Shown here one piece after another: positions 7,657-15,483 of a DNA stretch of 30,113 bases. The notes below the pieces were generated by a model. That model ran no database searches. It saw nothing but the letters and a program-made list of their open reading frames with translations, and was not told where the DNA came from. The position numbers and the translations under genes are program-made. Every line of letters starts with the position of its first letter. Position 1 is the first letter of the stretch. Origin of the DNA: JBILCM01 sp044353165 (lineage in GTDB: Bacteria > Bacillota > Bacilli > Paenibacillales > YIM-B00363); assembly GCA_044353165.1 (NCBI GenBank), contig JBILCM010000026.1:1-30113 (forward strand). Direction: 5' to 3'.

Positions 7657-8424
7657 CTATTGTCCAAACCATTTCTTAAACAACAATTTCGTCGTATCCT
7701 TGTTCACGGCTGCAATGGATGTTGTGAGAGGTATTCCCTTTGGACAAGATTGTACGCAGTTTTGCGAATTCCCACAACCTTCGATACCGCCACTTTGCAT
7801 TAAGCCTTCAAGACGCTCTTCCTTGTTCATTTCGCCGGTGGGGTGTGCATTGAACAAACGCACTTGTGATATCGCTGCAGGACCTATGAAATCCGAGCGA
7901 TCATTCACATTCGGACAAGCTTCTAAACAAACGCCACAAGTCATACATCGTGAAAGCTCGTAAGCCCACTGACGTTTGGATTCGGCCAACCGCGGACCTG
8001 GTCCAAGATCATATGTGCCATCAATAGGTATCCAAGCTTTAACGCGTTTCAGTGCATTAAACATACGACTGCGGTCAATGACCAAATCGCGCATGATCGG
8101 GAACGTCTTCATGGGTGCTAGTCGAATGGGTTGTTCGAGTTTGTCAACTAGTGCTGTGCACGCCTGGCGAGGCTTACCATTAATGATCATTGAACAAGCG
8201 CCGCAAACTTCTTCAAGACAGTTCGATTCCCAGCATACAGGTGTTGTTGGTTCCCCTTCTGCATTAATTGGGTTTCTTTGCACTTCCATCAGAGCACTGA
8301 TCACATTCATGTTCGGACGATAAGGAATTTCGAATTCTTCCGTATAGGACGTAGAACTCGGAGTGTCTTGACGAGTCACAATAAACTTGACAGTTTTTTT
8401 GTCTTGCGCAACTGTGGTGGTCAT
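7657..8424 (-). CDS. sdhB: Succinate dehydrogenase iron-sulfur subunit
   Basis: This 255-residue subunit passes electrons from SdhA to the membrane cytochrome. An N-terminal ferredoxin fold binds the 2Fe-2S cluster with Cys69, Cys74, Cys77 and Cys89 (CLEEVCGAC, then C). The C-terminal half has CMTCGVCLEACPN and CGNSQNCVQSCPKGI for the 4Fe-4S and 3Fe-4S clusters. It is the last gene of sdhCAB, 14 bases after sdhA, with AGGAGG before the ATG. It is part of Complex II, linking the TCA cycle to menaquinone. Nothing unusual is seen. Confidence 0.97.
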   Translation of the reverse strand: MTTTVAQDKKTVKFIVTRQDTPSSTSYTEEFEIPYRPNMNVISALMEVQRNPINAEGEPTTPVCWESNCLEEVCGACSMIINGKPRQACTALVDKLEQPIRLAPMKTFPIMRDLVIDRSRMFNALKRVKAWIPIDGTYDLGPGPRLAESKRQWAYELSRCMTCGVCLEACPNVNDRSDFIGPAAISQVRLFNAHPTGEMNKEERLEGLMQSGGIEGCGNSQNCVQSCPKGIPLTTSIAAVNKDTTKLLFKKWFGQ

Positions 8425-8438
8425 ATCTCGATCCCTCC

Positions 8439-10190
8439 TTACTTCTTCTTATCGGTAGTGTAGTCGCGTTTGCGCGGTTGAATCAGGGAAATGTCAATTT
8501 CTTCATATGAAATTTCCGGCCCATTCGCGGTATGCTTAGCAAGTGTAGTTTTCATAAACTGCTCATCATCACGTTCTGGGAACTCAGGTTTATAATGTGC
8601 GCCTCGGCTTTCATTGCGAAGTAACGCACCTATTGTCATCGCCCTTGCAAGCTCTAACATATTCCAAAGTTGTCTTGTGAATGCGACCCCTTGGTTGTTC
8701 CAACGCGCCGTATCGTTTATGTTAATGTTTCTGTAACGTTGCATCAACTCAACAATTTTGTTGTCAGTTTCTTGCAATTTCTTGTTGTAACGAACGACCG
8801 TCATATTATCGATCATCCATTCACCAAGTTCCTTGTGTAATACGTATGCATTCTCATTCCCGTTTAAACGAAGAATGGATTCATATTTTTCTGTATGCCG
8901 TTGTTTCTCACCTGTGTAATATTTCTCGTCAACATCCGATGCAGATTTCTTTAATCCTTTAATGTACTCGATGGCTTTCGGACCTGCGACCATACCTCCA
9001 AAGATCGAGGAAACGAGTGAGTTTGCACCCAGTCGATTCGCACCGTGATATTGGAAATCACATTCCCCTGCAGCGAATAATCCAGGTACGTTCGTCATTT
9101 GATTGTAATCCACCCACATGCCGCCCATTGAATAATGGACTGCCGGGAATATTTTCATTGGAATTTTCCGGGGGTCATCACCCATGAATTTCTCATAGAT
9201 TTCAATAATTCCGCCTAGTTTTACATCTAATTCTTTGGGGTCTTTATGAGATAGGTCTAAATAAACCATGTTCTCGCCATTAACGCCCAATTTAAGGTCC
9301 ACACAAATATGGAAAATTTCTCGAGTCGCAATATCACGTGGAACAAGATTCCCATATGCAGGGTATTTCTCTTCAAGGAAATACCAAGGTTTTCCATCTT
9401 TGTAAGTCCACACACGACCGCCTTCACCGCGAGCGGATTCTGACATGAGGCGAAGTTTATCATCACCTGGAATGGCTGTTGGATGAATTTGAATGAATTC
9501 ACCGTTCGCATAATACACGCCTTGTTGGTATACTGCACCCGCTGCCGTTCCCGTGTTAATGACAGAGTTTGTTGATTTACCAAAAATGATACCGTTGCCG
9601 CCTGTCGCAAGGATTACTGCATCGGCTTTGAATGTGTGAATCTCCATGGAACGCAAATCTTGCACTGTAATTCCGCGGCATACACCATCATCATCAAGCA
9701 CGACACCAAGGAATTCCCAATGCTCAAATTTTTGAACAAGGCCTGCAACTTCCCAACGTCTTACTTGTTCATCCAGCGCATAGAGAAGTTGTTGTCCAGT
9801 GGTTGCGCCAGCAAATGCAGTACGGTGATGTTTAGTTCCGCCAAAACGGCGAAAATCCAATAGACCTTCAGGTGTTCGGTTAAACATAACCCCCATACGA
9901 TCCATCAGGTGAATAATACCTGGTGCAGCTTCACACATGGCTTTGACAGGAGGTTGATGCGCAAGAAAATCGCCACCGTAAATCGTATCATCGAAGTGCT
10001 CCCAAGGAGAATCTCCTTCACCTTTGGTATTTACGGCTCCATTAATTCCGCCCTGTGCACAAACCGAGTGGGATCGTTTAACGGGGACCAATGAAAATAA
10101 GTCAACATGAACGCCCGCTTCCGCCACCTTCGTGGTTGCCATCAGACCAGCCAGACCGCCGCCAACCACAATTACGCGTTGATTCGACAT
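8439..10190 (-). CDS. sdhA: Succinate dehydrogenase flavoprotein subunit
   Basis: This 583-residue flavoprotein oxidises succinate to fumarate. The FAD-binding motif VVGGGLAGL is at about 8-16. His41 in SHSVCAQGGIN fits the covalent FAD attachment site. The active-site stretch HPTAIP and the MGGMWVDYNQ and NRLGANSL motifs are conserved. The C-terminal helical domain contains ESRGAHYKPEFPERDD. It lies between sdhC (26 bases upstream) and sdhB. Length and layout match the B. subtilis-type enzyme with a single diheme anchor. Confidence 0.97.
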   Translation of the reverse strand: MSNQRVIVVGGGLAGLMATTKVAEAGVHVDLFSLVPVKRSHSVCAQGGINGAVNTKGEGDSPWEHFDDTIYGGDFLAHQPPVKAMCEAAPGIIHLMDRMGVMFNRTPEGLLDFRRFGGTKHHRTAFAGATTGQQLLYALDEQVRRWEVAGLVQKFEHWEFLGVVLDDDGVCRGITVQDLRSMEIHTFKADAVILATGGNGIIFGKSTNSVINTGTAAGAVYQQGVYYANGEFIQIHPTAIPGDDKLRLMSESARGEGGRVWTYKDGKPWYFLEEKYPAYGNLVPRDIATREIFHICVDLKLGVNGENMVYLDLSHKDPKELDVKLGGIIEIYEKFMGDDPRKIPMKIFPAVHYSMGGMWVDYNQMTNVPGLFAAGECDFQYHGANRLGANSLVSSIFGGMVAGPKAIEYIKGLKKSASDVDEKYYTGEKQRHTEKYESILRLNGNENAYVLHKELGEWMIDNMTVVRYNKKLQETDNKIVELMQRYRNININDTARWNNQGVAFTRQLWNMLELARAMTIGALLRNESRGAHYKPEFPERDDEQFMKTTLAKHTANGPEISYEEIDISLIQPRKRDYTTDKKK

Positions 10191-10215
10191 GTCCTTTCAC
10201 TCTCCTCGCTTATCG

Positions 10216-10875
10216 TTATCGATGTAATGCTGATGTTGCTGTTGCCGCGAATGATTCATCAAGGAATGCGTTTAGGGCAAGAATGAACATGGCTGACATC
10301 ACAATGAAAAGACCCGTCATGACATAAGATGAAAATCGTTGTGCGCGCGGCCCGACGGTAATTCCCCAAGAAACTAAGAATGACCACAAACCATTCGCAA
10401 AATGGAAAACAGCTGCCACAATGCCTATAATATATAACCAGTAATAAAGCGGGTTTGTAGCAATTTCGTGCATATGCGCTCCAAGCGCATCCTTGGATAC
10501 TGTACCTAGCGTGACTTGGACACGCGTGCTCCAGATATGCCATGCGAGAAAAATGAACGTGACAATACCCGTAATCCGTTGCAGTGCGAACATCCAATTC
10601 CGACCATACCCATAACGATTCACATTGTTTTTTGATTGATATGCTACATACAATCCATATACGCCGTGGTACAGAAGCGGTAGCCAAATCACGAAGATCT
10701 CTAAGAACAAGAGAAGAGGAAGATTGTGGATCCATGTTACTTTCTTCTCGAATTGTTCAGGGCCTCCTTGAAATGCAGCGTAATTGGTAAGCATATGCAT
10801 TACAATAAACCCACCAAGCGGTAGCACACCCATGAGGGAATGAAACTTCCGATAAAGATAAGAATTCCCATTCAT
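10216..10875 (-). CDS. sdhC: Succinate dehydrogenase cytochrome b558 membrane anchor
   Basis: This 219-residue protein has five predicted membrane segments and several His residues for two hemes (for example FHSLMG, MHMLTN, YHGVYG, WHIWSTR). It begins MNGNSYLYRKFHSLMGVLPLGG, very like B. subtilis SdhC, and anchors SdhAB without an SdhD. GGGAGG is 9 bases before the ATG at 10875. It is the first gene of the operon. The upstream region (10876-11019) is shared with a divergent LysR gene. Confidence 0.95.
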   Translation of the reverse strand: MNGNSYLYRKFHSLMGVLPLGGFIVMHMLTNYAAFQGGPEQFEKKVTWIHNLPLLLFLEIFVIWLPLLYHGVYGLYVAYQSKNNVNRYGYGRNWMFALQRITGIVTFIFLAWHIWSTRVQVTLGTVSKDALGAHMHEIATNPLYYWLYIIGIVAAVFHFANGLWSFLVSWGITVGPRAQRFSSYVMTGLFIVMSAMFILALNAFLDESFAATATSALHR

Positions 10876-10934
10876 TGCATTGATCCTCCCTAAAATTGAT
10901 CAATCATTACAAAAATTTAAATGCTATATTTCCC

Positions 10935-10963
10935 ATCATACTCTTATCCCACTTATAATGGAA
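10935..10963 (-). promoter_or_regulatory. Predicted sdhCAB promoter
   Basis: On the minus strand TTCCAT (10958-10963), a 17-base spacer and TATGAT (10935-10940) form a promoter with a weak -35 box, as expected for one that needs an activator. The predicted start is near 10928. The rest of the leader has a 10-bp palindrome ATTGATCAAT (10895-10904) before the ribosome binding site. Confidence 0.5.
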
Positions 10964-10986
10964 GTGCAGATTTATTATAATGACTA

Positions 10987-11001
10987 ATAACAATATGTTA
11001 T
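10987..11001. promoter_or_regulatory. LysR-type operator dyad ATAAC-N5-GTTAT
   Basis: ATAACAATATGTTAT has perfect 5-base arms and contains T-N11-A (T10988 and A11000), the LTTR box. It also fits the CcpC-type pattern ATAA-N7-TTAT. It is centred about 66 bases upstream of the predicted sdhC start. It also overlaps the predicted start of the LysR gene, whose TATAAT is at 10976-10981. That geometry is typical of an LTTR that activates the divergent operon and represses itself. Confidence 0.6.
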
Positions 11002-11019
11002 AAAAGGGGACTTCAAATC

Positions 11020-11910
11020 ATGTTCGAGCGCATGCAAGCTTTCGCTACGGTCGTAGAACTCGAGAGTCTGAATAAAGCTTCTCAAGTTTTAAATATTAGC
11101 CAGCCCGCTTTGTCACGTAAAATTGCCGTATTGGAGCAAGAGTTAAATACATCGCTTTTCTACAGGCGGGGCAAAAAACTTGAACTGACCAGAATAGGTC
11201 AAATTTGTTATGAATATGCTCTTGAAATGAGACAATTGCAAGGTCGTTTTATGAAAACGATCGCAGATTACACGACGGAGAACCGTGGACGACTAACTAT
11301 CGGCGCAAGTTTAACAACGCTCCAATCCACTTTGCCTGATTTAATTTCTGCATTCACCCAGCATGCGCCTGACGTTGATATTCATGCTTTAACCGGAAAA
11401 ACACATGAAATTGTAACCCTTGTCAAAGAAAAAAAATGCGACATCGGTCTTGTCGCATCTTGGGTTGATGCATCAGAACTTGTCTGCACCCGGCTTTTTG
11501 ACGATCATCTGATCCTTGTTTTGCCTGAATTCCATCCCCTCGGAGGACGTTCCATGCTCGGGATTAGCGATCTTGAAAAATTGCCCATGATTTTATTCTC
11601 GCAAGGTTCGTGGTACCGTGTGTTAATGGATGAGTTGCTTGCTAAACATCAAGTCTCTCCCGATGTAAAAATGGAAATTGATTCATTCGAAGTGATTATG
11701 CGTCTTGTAGCGACTTGCAACCTCGCCACGCTGTTGCCTCAATCGTATTTGCGAAGCAGCCTATTACGTGATAATGCTGTGAAAGTTGTGGATATTACAG
11801 AACTGAAAGACGTAAAACGGACAACAACGTTATTGTATGCGAAACATGGTACGTTGACTCCTGCGGCGGAGAAATTCATTGATCTTGCTCAACAAATCAA
11901 GTTTTTATAA
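11020..11910 (+). CDS. LysR-family regulator divergent from sdhCAB
   Basis: This 296-residue LTTR has a winged HTH (1-60) with LESLNKASQVLNISQPALSRKI and a periplasmic-binding-type effector domain (about 90-290). GGGG lies about 10 bases before the ATG. It diverges from sdhC across a 144-base gap that holds a canonical T-N11-A dyad. Its HTH is not closely like CcpC, though the dyad resembles the CcpC site. Control of succinate dehydrogenase, perhaps by a TCA intermediate, is inferred from position. Its 3' end overlaps the end of uvrC by 14 bases. Confidence 0.9.
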   Translation: MFERMQAFATVVELESLNKASQVLNISQPALSRKIAVLEQELNTSLFYRRGKKLELTRIGQICYEYALEMRQLQGRFMKTIADYTTENRGRLTIGASLTTLQSTLPDLISAFTQHAPDVDIHALTGKTHEIVTLVKEKKCDIGLVASWVDASELVCTRLFDDHLILVLPEFHPLGGRSMLGISDLEKLPMILFSQGSWYRVLMDELLAKHQVSPDVKMEIDSFEVIMRLVATCNLATLLPQSYLRSSLLRDNAVKVVDITELKDVKRTTTLLYAKHGTLTPAAEKFIDLAQQIKFL

Positions 11911-13732
11911 GTGGAGTTACATCGTTAAGCGAATCCAATATGTTCTGAACCATCTTGTCGCCAAACCCAAGCGGTCGAAACTCCTCAACTGTCGCTTCTT
12001 TGATTTTTTTTACACTACCAAAATGTTTTAACAACAACTTCTTGCGTTTCTCACCTATGCCTGGAATGTCATCTAATACAGAAGCGAATGAACCTTTGGA
12101 CCGGCGTTCTCGATGGAAAGTAATGGCATAACGATGCACTTCATCTTGTATTCGTTGCAATAAATAAAATTCCTGACTGTCTCTTGGCATGGGAACAGGC
12201 GTTGGCGGATCGCCCATTACGAACTGTGCGGTTCTATGTTTATCGTCTTTCACAAGCCCGCAAACGGGTATGAATAATCCTAATTCGTTCTCAAGCACGT
12301 CTAATGCGGCTGAAATTTGTCCCTTGCCACCATCCACAACAATTAAATCTGGTAATTCCGAATGTTCACGCAACACGCGTTCGTAACGCCTGCGGATGAC
12401 CTCGCGCATCGTAGCATAATCATCCTGACCAATAACAGTACGAATTTTGTATTTGCGATATTGCTTCCGATCGGGTTTGCCATCAATAAAAACAACCATA
12501 GCAGAAACAGGATCGGATCCCTGAATATTGGAGTTATCGAAAGCTTCAATACGATGAATCCGCTTCGCCCCAATTCGGGCACCAATGCCTTCGACAGCTT
12601 TCACAGTCCGTGCTTCGTCACGTTCGATAAGCCGGAATTTTTCTTCCAATGTCACACGCGCGTTTTCGCAAGCCATCAATACTAGTTTTTTACGGTCTCC
12701 GCGTTGGGGAACATGGACGTTTACTTTTAACCAAGATTCGAGCCAAGCTTTCACTTCGTTGTGTTCATCTGGATTTTCCAAAGATCGAATACCCTCCGGT
12801 AGGATAATCTCCCTCGGCAGAGCAGGATTGTCGCTATAATATTGCGATACATAAGATAGAAAATCTTCGTGTGCCTCACCATAGAATGGGAATGCTGCTG
12901 CTTTGCGCTCGATCAATTTTCCATTGCGCATATATAGAATTTGAACAGACATCCATCCTTTGTCAACGGCGTAACCAAAAATATCACGATTTTGATCTGT
13001 TGCGTCTGTAATCGACTGTTTCTCCATTAACGCATCAATGGAAACGATTAAATCCCGAAGTTCACGCGCCCGTTCAAAATTCATGTCTTCCGCAGCAGCG
13101 AACATCTTATCCTGAAGCTCTGACCTTATTTCATGATGTCCACCGTTAAGAAAACGCACAATTTCTTTTGTCATTCGTTCGTACTCGAACTTCTCAACAG
13201 AAAATTCGCATGGGGCAATACAGTGTCCCATATGATAATATAAGCACACTTTATCTGGTAACACCTTGCATTTACGTAACGGATAAAGTCGATCCAGTAA
13301 CTTCTTCGTCATTTGTGCAGCGTAAGCGTTGGGATAAGGCCCAAAATATTTTGCCTTATCCTTCACGACCCTGCGTGTTATTTCAAGCCGAGGATGTTCT
13401 TCTGCTGTAATTTTAATGTATGGGAATGATTTGTCATCCTTCAACAGAACATTATACTTAGGGCTGTATTGCTTAATTAAATTACACTCCAACAGAAGAG
13501 CTTCAATGTGGTTTGCGGTTACAATGTATTCAAAATCGTCAATGTCCATCACCAAACGCTGAGTTTTAGCAGTGTGGCTGCCCGTAAAATACGAGCGAAC
13601 ACGAGTTCTCAATACTTTTGCTTTGCCCACATAAATAACCGAGCCCTCTTCATTTTTCATCAGATAACAACCCGGTTTCTCAGGAAGTATAGCTAATTTT
13701 TGGCGCAGCACATCTTCATTGAGATTGCTCAT
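11897..13732 (-). CDS. uvrC: UvrABC system protein C (excinuclease subunit)
   Basis: This 611-residue protein makes the 3' and 5' incisions in nucleotide excision repair. The GIY-YIG domain is at 12-95 (PGCYLMKNEEGSVIYVGKA). The UVR domain for UvrB contact is near 205-235 (FAAAEDMNFERARELRD). The RNase H-like nuclease follows (EAFDNSNIQGSDPVS, LIVVDGGKGQ). The C-terminal helix-hairpin-helix has IPGIGEKRKKLLLKHFGS. The ATG at 13732 is chosen because AGGAGG is 9 bases upstream; the ATG at 13738 is only 3 bases from it. It follows trxA and its terminator on the same strand, so it needs read-through or its own promoter. The stop overlaps that of the convergent LysR gene. Confidence 0.96.
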   Translation of the reverse strand: MSNLNEDVLRQKLAILPEKPGCYLMKNEEGSVIYVGKAKVLRTRVRSYFTGSHTAKTQRLVMDIDDFEYIVTANHIEALLLECNLIKQYSPKYNVLLKDDKSFPYIKITAEEHPRLEITRRVVKDKAKYFGPYPNAYAAQMTKKLLDRLYPLRKCKVLPDKVCLYYHMGHCIAPCEFSVEKFEYERMTKEIVRFLNGGHHEIRSELQDKMFAAAEDMNFERARELRDLIVSIDALMEKQSITDATDQNRDIFGYAVDKGWMSVQILYMRNGKLIERKAAAFPFYGEAHEDFLSYVSQYYSDNPALPREIILPEGIRSLENPDEHNEVKAWLESWLKVNVHVPQRGDRKKLVLMACENARVTLEEKFRLIERDEARTVKAVEGIGARIGAKRIHRIEAFDNSNIQGSDPVSAMVVFIDGKPDRKQYRKYKIRTVIGQDDYATMREVIRRRYERVLREHSELPDLIVVDGGKGQISAALDVLENELGLFIPVCGLVKDDKHRTAQFVMGDPPTPVPMPRDSQEFYLLQRIQDEVHRYAITFHRERRSKGSFASVLDDIPGIGEKRKKLLLKHFGSVKKIKEATVEEFRPLGFGDKMVQNILDSLNDVTPLIKT

Positions 13733-13761
13733 CACCATGCACCTCCTAACAAGCTATGAAG

Positions 13762-13790
13762 TTTATGAGATGAAAAACCCTCTCCGTCAA
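13762..13790 (-). promoter_or_regulatory. Possible uvrC promoter overlapping the trxA terminator
   Basis: On the minus strand TTGACG (13785-13790) lies in the terminator loop and arm. A 17-base spacer and CATAAA (13762-13767) follow. It is the only plausible promoter in the 82-base trxA-uvrC gap. If used, polymerase binding and termination share the same DNA. Confidence 0.35.
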
Positions 13791-13809
13791 AAACGAATGG
13801 AGAGGGTTT
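13775..13809 (-). terminator. Rho-independent terminator after trxA
   Basis: An 11-bp perfect stem (AAACCCTCTCC with GGAGAGGGTTT) with a 13-base loop is followed on the minus strand by T5. It begins 10 bases after the trxA stop. Confidence 0.88.
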
Positions 13810-13819
13810 GCACAACGCA

Positions 13820-14137
13820 TTACAAATACCGGTCAACCACTTTCTTCAACGCATCTTTGGATTGGAAACCGACAACTTTGTCTACTGGTGTGCCGTTCTT
13901 AAATACGATCAATGTCGGAATGCTCATTACTCCGTAACGCCCAGCGGATTCTGGGTTATCGTCAACATTCACCTTTGCAATTTTGAGTTTTGTACCTACT
14001 TCCTTGTCAAGTTCTTCAAGAACAGGCGCAATCATTTTACAAGGTCCGCACCACGGCGCCCAGAAATCGACAAGCACTGTACCTGTGCTTTCTACCTCGT
14101 TCTTAAAAGAATTGTCTGATACTGAAACAATAGCCAC
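13820..14137 (-). CDS. trxA: Thioredoxin
   Basis: This is a 105-residue cytosolic thioredoxin with the active site WCGPCK (Cys30, Cys33), the cis-Pro motif SIPTL and the FKNG turn. It reduces protein disulfides using thioredoxin reductase. The start is a GTG at 14137, because AAGGAGG lies 8 bases upstream and the protein then begins MAIVSVSDN like its orthologues. The longer frame to 14203 reads through promoter sequence. An extended -10 element (TGGTATACT) lies at 14176-14184. Linkage of trxA and uvrC is common in Bacillales. Confidence 0.96.
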   Translation of the reverse strand: MAIVSVSDNSFKNEVESTGTVLVDFWAPWCGPCKMIAPVLEELDKEVGTKLKIAKVNVDDNPESAGRYGVMSIPTLIVFKNGTPVDKVVGFQSKDALKKVVDRYL

Positions 14138-14175
14138 ACTATATGCCTCCTTCTGCTGATCAGTTGAACGACTAA

Positions 14176-14184
14176 AGTATACCA
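14176..14184 (-). promoter_or_regulatory. Extended -10 promoter element of trxA
   Basis: The minus strand reads TGGTATACT, a TGn extended -10 with five of six -10 matches, about 40 bases before the GTG start. No good -35 box is seen, which extended -10 promoters can do without. Confidence 0.5.
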
Positions 14185-14242
14185 TATTCCAAGCCGGGTG
14201 CATAACGCAGACAGAGGACGCAAATTTGTCACAGTGTTTAAC

Positions 14243-14272
14243 TTTACAATCGTTCCTAATATTCGTTATACT
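14243..14272 (+). promoter_or_regulatory. Promoter of the small YqzM-like gene
   Basis: TTTACA (14243-14248), an 18-base spacer and TATACT (14267-14272) precede a GGGGGG ribosome binding site at 14292-14297. It diverges from the trxA promoter. Confidence 0.65.
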
Positions 14273-14304
14273 AACAAAGTATATTGTGTAAGGGGGGATC
14301 TAAC

Positions 14305-14442
14305 GTGAATGATCCAAGACAACACACAAATGAAGAACCTCGGAATGATCTGATCGATGTCGGTATCGGCTTTGTAGGCATGTTTGTACTCTTACTGCTC
14401 ATAGCAGGTACAGCTACTGTAATTGAGTTATTGACGCGTTAA
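14305..14442 (+). CDS. Small single-span membrane protein, YqzM-like (45 residues)
   Basis: A GTG start 7 bases after a GGGGGG ribosome binding site opens a 45-codon frame ending in TAA. The first 20 residues are polar (NDPRQHTNEEPRNDLIDVG). One hydrophobic membrane segment follows (about 22-42, MFVLLLLIAGTATVI), and the end is LLTR. The EPRND and D-x-GIGF features and the size resemble the YqzM family of Bacillales small proteins, from memory only. It is monocistronic, with its own promoter and strong terminator. That argues for a real gene despite its size. Function is unknown. Confidence 0.8.
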   Translation: MNDPRQHTNEEPRNDLIDVGIGFVGMFVLLLLIAGTATVIELLTR

Positions 14443-14464
14443 TTCATCCATCACACACATGGAT

Positions 14465-14504
14465 AGCTTGGATTGTGCAACCGTTGCGCAAGCCAAGCTT
14501 TTTT
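14465..14504 (+). terminator. Rho-independent terminator of the YqzM-like gene
   Basis: AGCTTGG pairs with CCAAGCT, and an inner TTGTGCAA pairs with TTGCGCAA with one G-U pair; a single A/G mismatch separates the two stems. T6 follows. It lies just beyond the dnaI stop codon of the opposite strand. Confidence 0.92.
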
Positions 14505-14507
14505 GCT

Positions 14508-15473
14508 TTATTGCGTCTTCGGACCACGCTGGTTTCTCCCACCGATTTCAATTACATCAACAAAGGGTCGAATTCTATCCATGATACGCTCGCCGCGGTA
14601 ACGATCTTCCCCATCCTTGGCCGTGAAACTGAAATGACGGTGCAATTGCTCCAAGTCTTGATTCGATGTATAAAACGTAGGTTTTCGATTCATCCGATAG
14701 TTTAGAATGGTTCCAAGTACATGATCCCGGGTCCAAGCATTCAGATGTTCCGCACCAATATCGTCAAAAATGAGTAAGTCCGTCTCTTTAAGCATATCTA
14801 TGGTCTCTTTCATTCGTTGTGGATCACCGAACATCGTTTTTAATTCTTCTACAAAATCAGGCATGTATACAATGACGCCAGTATATCCTGACTTAGCCAA
14901 CTCATACAGTAGATAGCTAGCCAGGAACGTCTTTCCTGTGCCAAAATCACCAACTAAATATAAACCTCTAAGAGGCAGTTCTCCCGAACGAGCAAGCAAG
15001 ATGTATTCAAGGATCGCTTCCACAGATTCCGCTCGTTCTAAATCACGAGATACAATCTCATCAATTGCATATTCGTGACGCAAAGCTTTCTCATCAACAT
15101 AAAAACTCCTTATCCTTGAGCGCAATGCATCTTGTGCAGCTTTGATTTGATAAAGATTACAAGGCGTTTTATAATCAACAAGTTTGGGTTGACCAGGCTC
15201 CGGATGAACAGAAATCTTCGTGAAATGACCCGTCAGATCATTCGGACATTGCTCCAAACCAGGACACTGATCGCATTGTCTTTTTTCTTTGGCATACTGA
15301 TATAAACGAGTTACATTCGTGCGTAATTCTACCTCAGTTAGCTCCGGGTGTTCCTGAATCCAGCGTATCACAAACGGGTCGTTCATTACTTTCATGGTTT
15401 GACGTTTCCAGTCGGATTGGTGGATCCCAAGAAATCCATTCATCTGTTTGCCCATCGAATCGATGTCTACCAT
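14508..15473 (-). CDS. dnaI: Primosomal protein DnaI (helicase loader)
   Basis: This 321-residue AAA+ ATPase loads the replicative helicase DnaC at oriC and restart sites. An N-terminal zinc-binding region contains CDQCPGLEQCPND. The ATPase domain has Walker A GDFGTGKTF, Walker B LLIFDDIG, sensor-like YTSNQDL and a C-terminal Arg-rich RIMDRIRPF. The ATG at 15473 has GGAG 5 bases upstream; a GTG at 15479 in the same frame lacks a ribosome binding site. It follows dnaB by 10 bases. The dnaB-dnaI pair is characteristic of Bacilli. Confidence 0.95.
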   Translation of the reverse strand: MVDIDSMGKQMNGFLGIHQSDWKRQTMKVMNDPFVIRWIQEHPELTEVELRTNVTRLYQYAKEKRQCDQCPGLEQCPNDLTGHFTKISVHPEPGQPKLVDYKTPCNLYQIKAAQDALRSRIRSFYVDEKALRHEYAIDEIVSRDLERAESVEAILEYILLARSGELPLRGLYLVGDFGTGKTFLASYLLYELAKSGYTGVIVYMPDFVEELKTMFGDPQRMKETIDMLKETDLLIFDDIGAEHLNAWTRDHVLGTILNYRMNRKPTFYTSNQDLEQLHRHFSFTAKDGEDRYRGERIMDRIRPFVDVIEIGGRNQRGPKTQ

Positions 15474-15483
15474 CTCCACTCCA

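Noticed and set aside
7700..8463. Several plus-strand frames opposite sdhB
   Set aside because: They are antisense shadows; sdhB is fully conserved and the frames carry no recognisable motif.
9257..9610. 117-residue minus-strand frame within sdhA
   Set aside because: It is a shadow frame inside the well-conserved sdhA coding region.
10216..10875. Missing sdhD
   Set aside because: Bacilli use a single diheme SdhC anchor, so the absence of a second anchor gene is normal.
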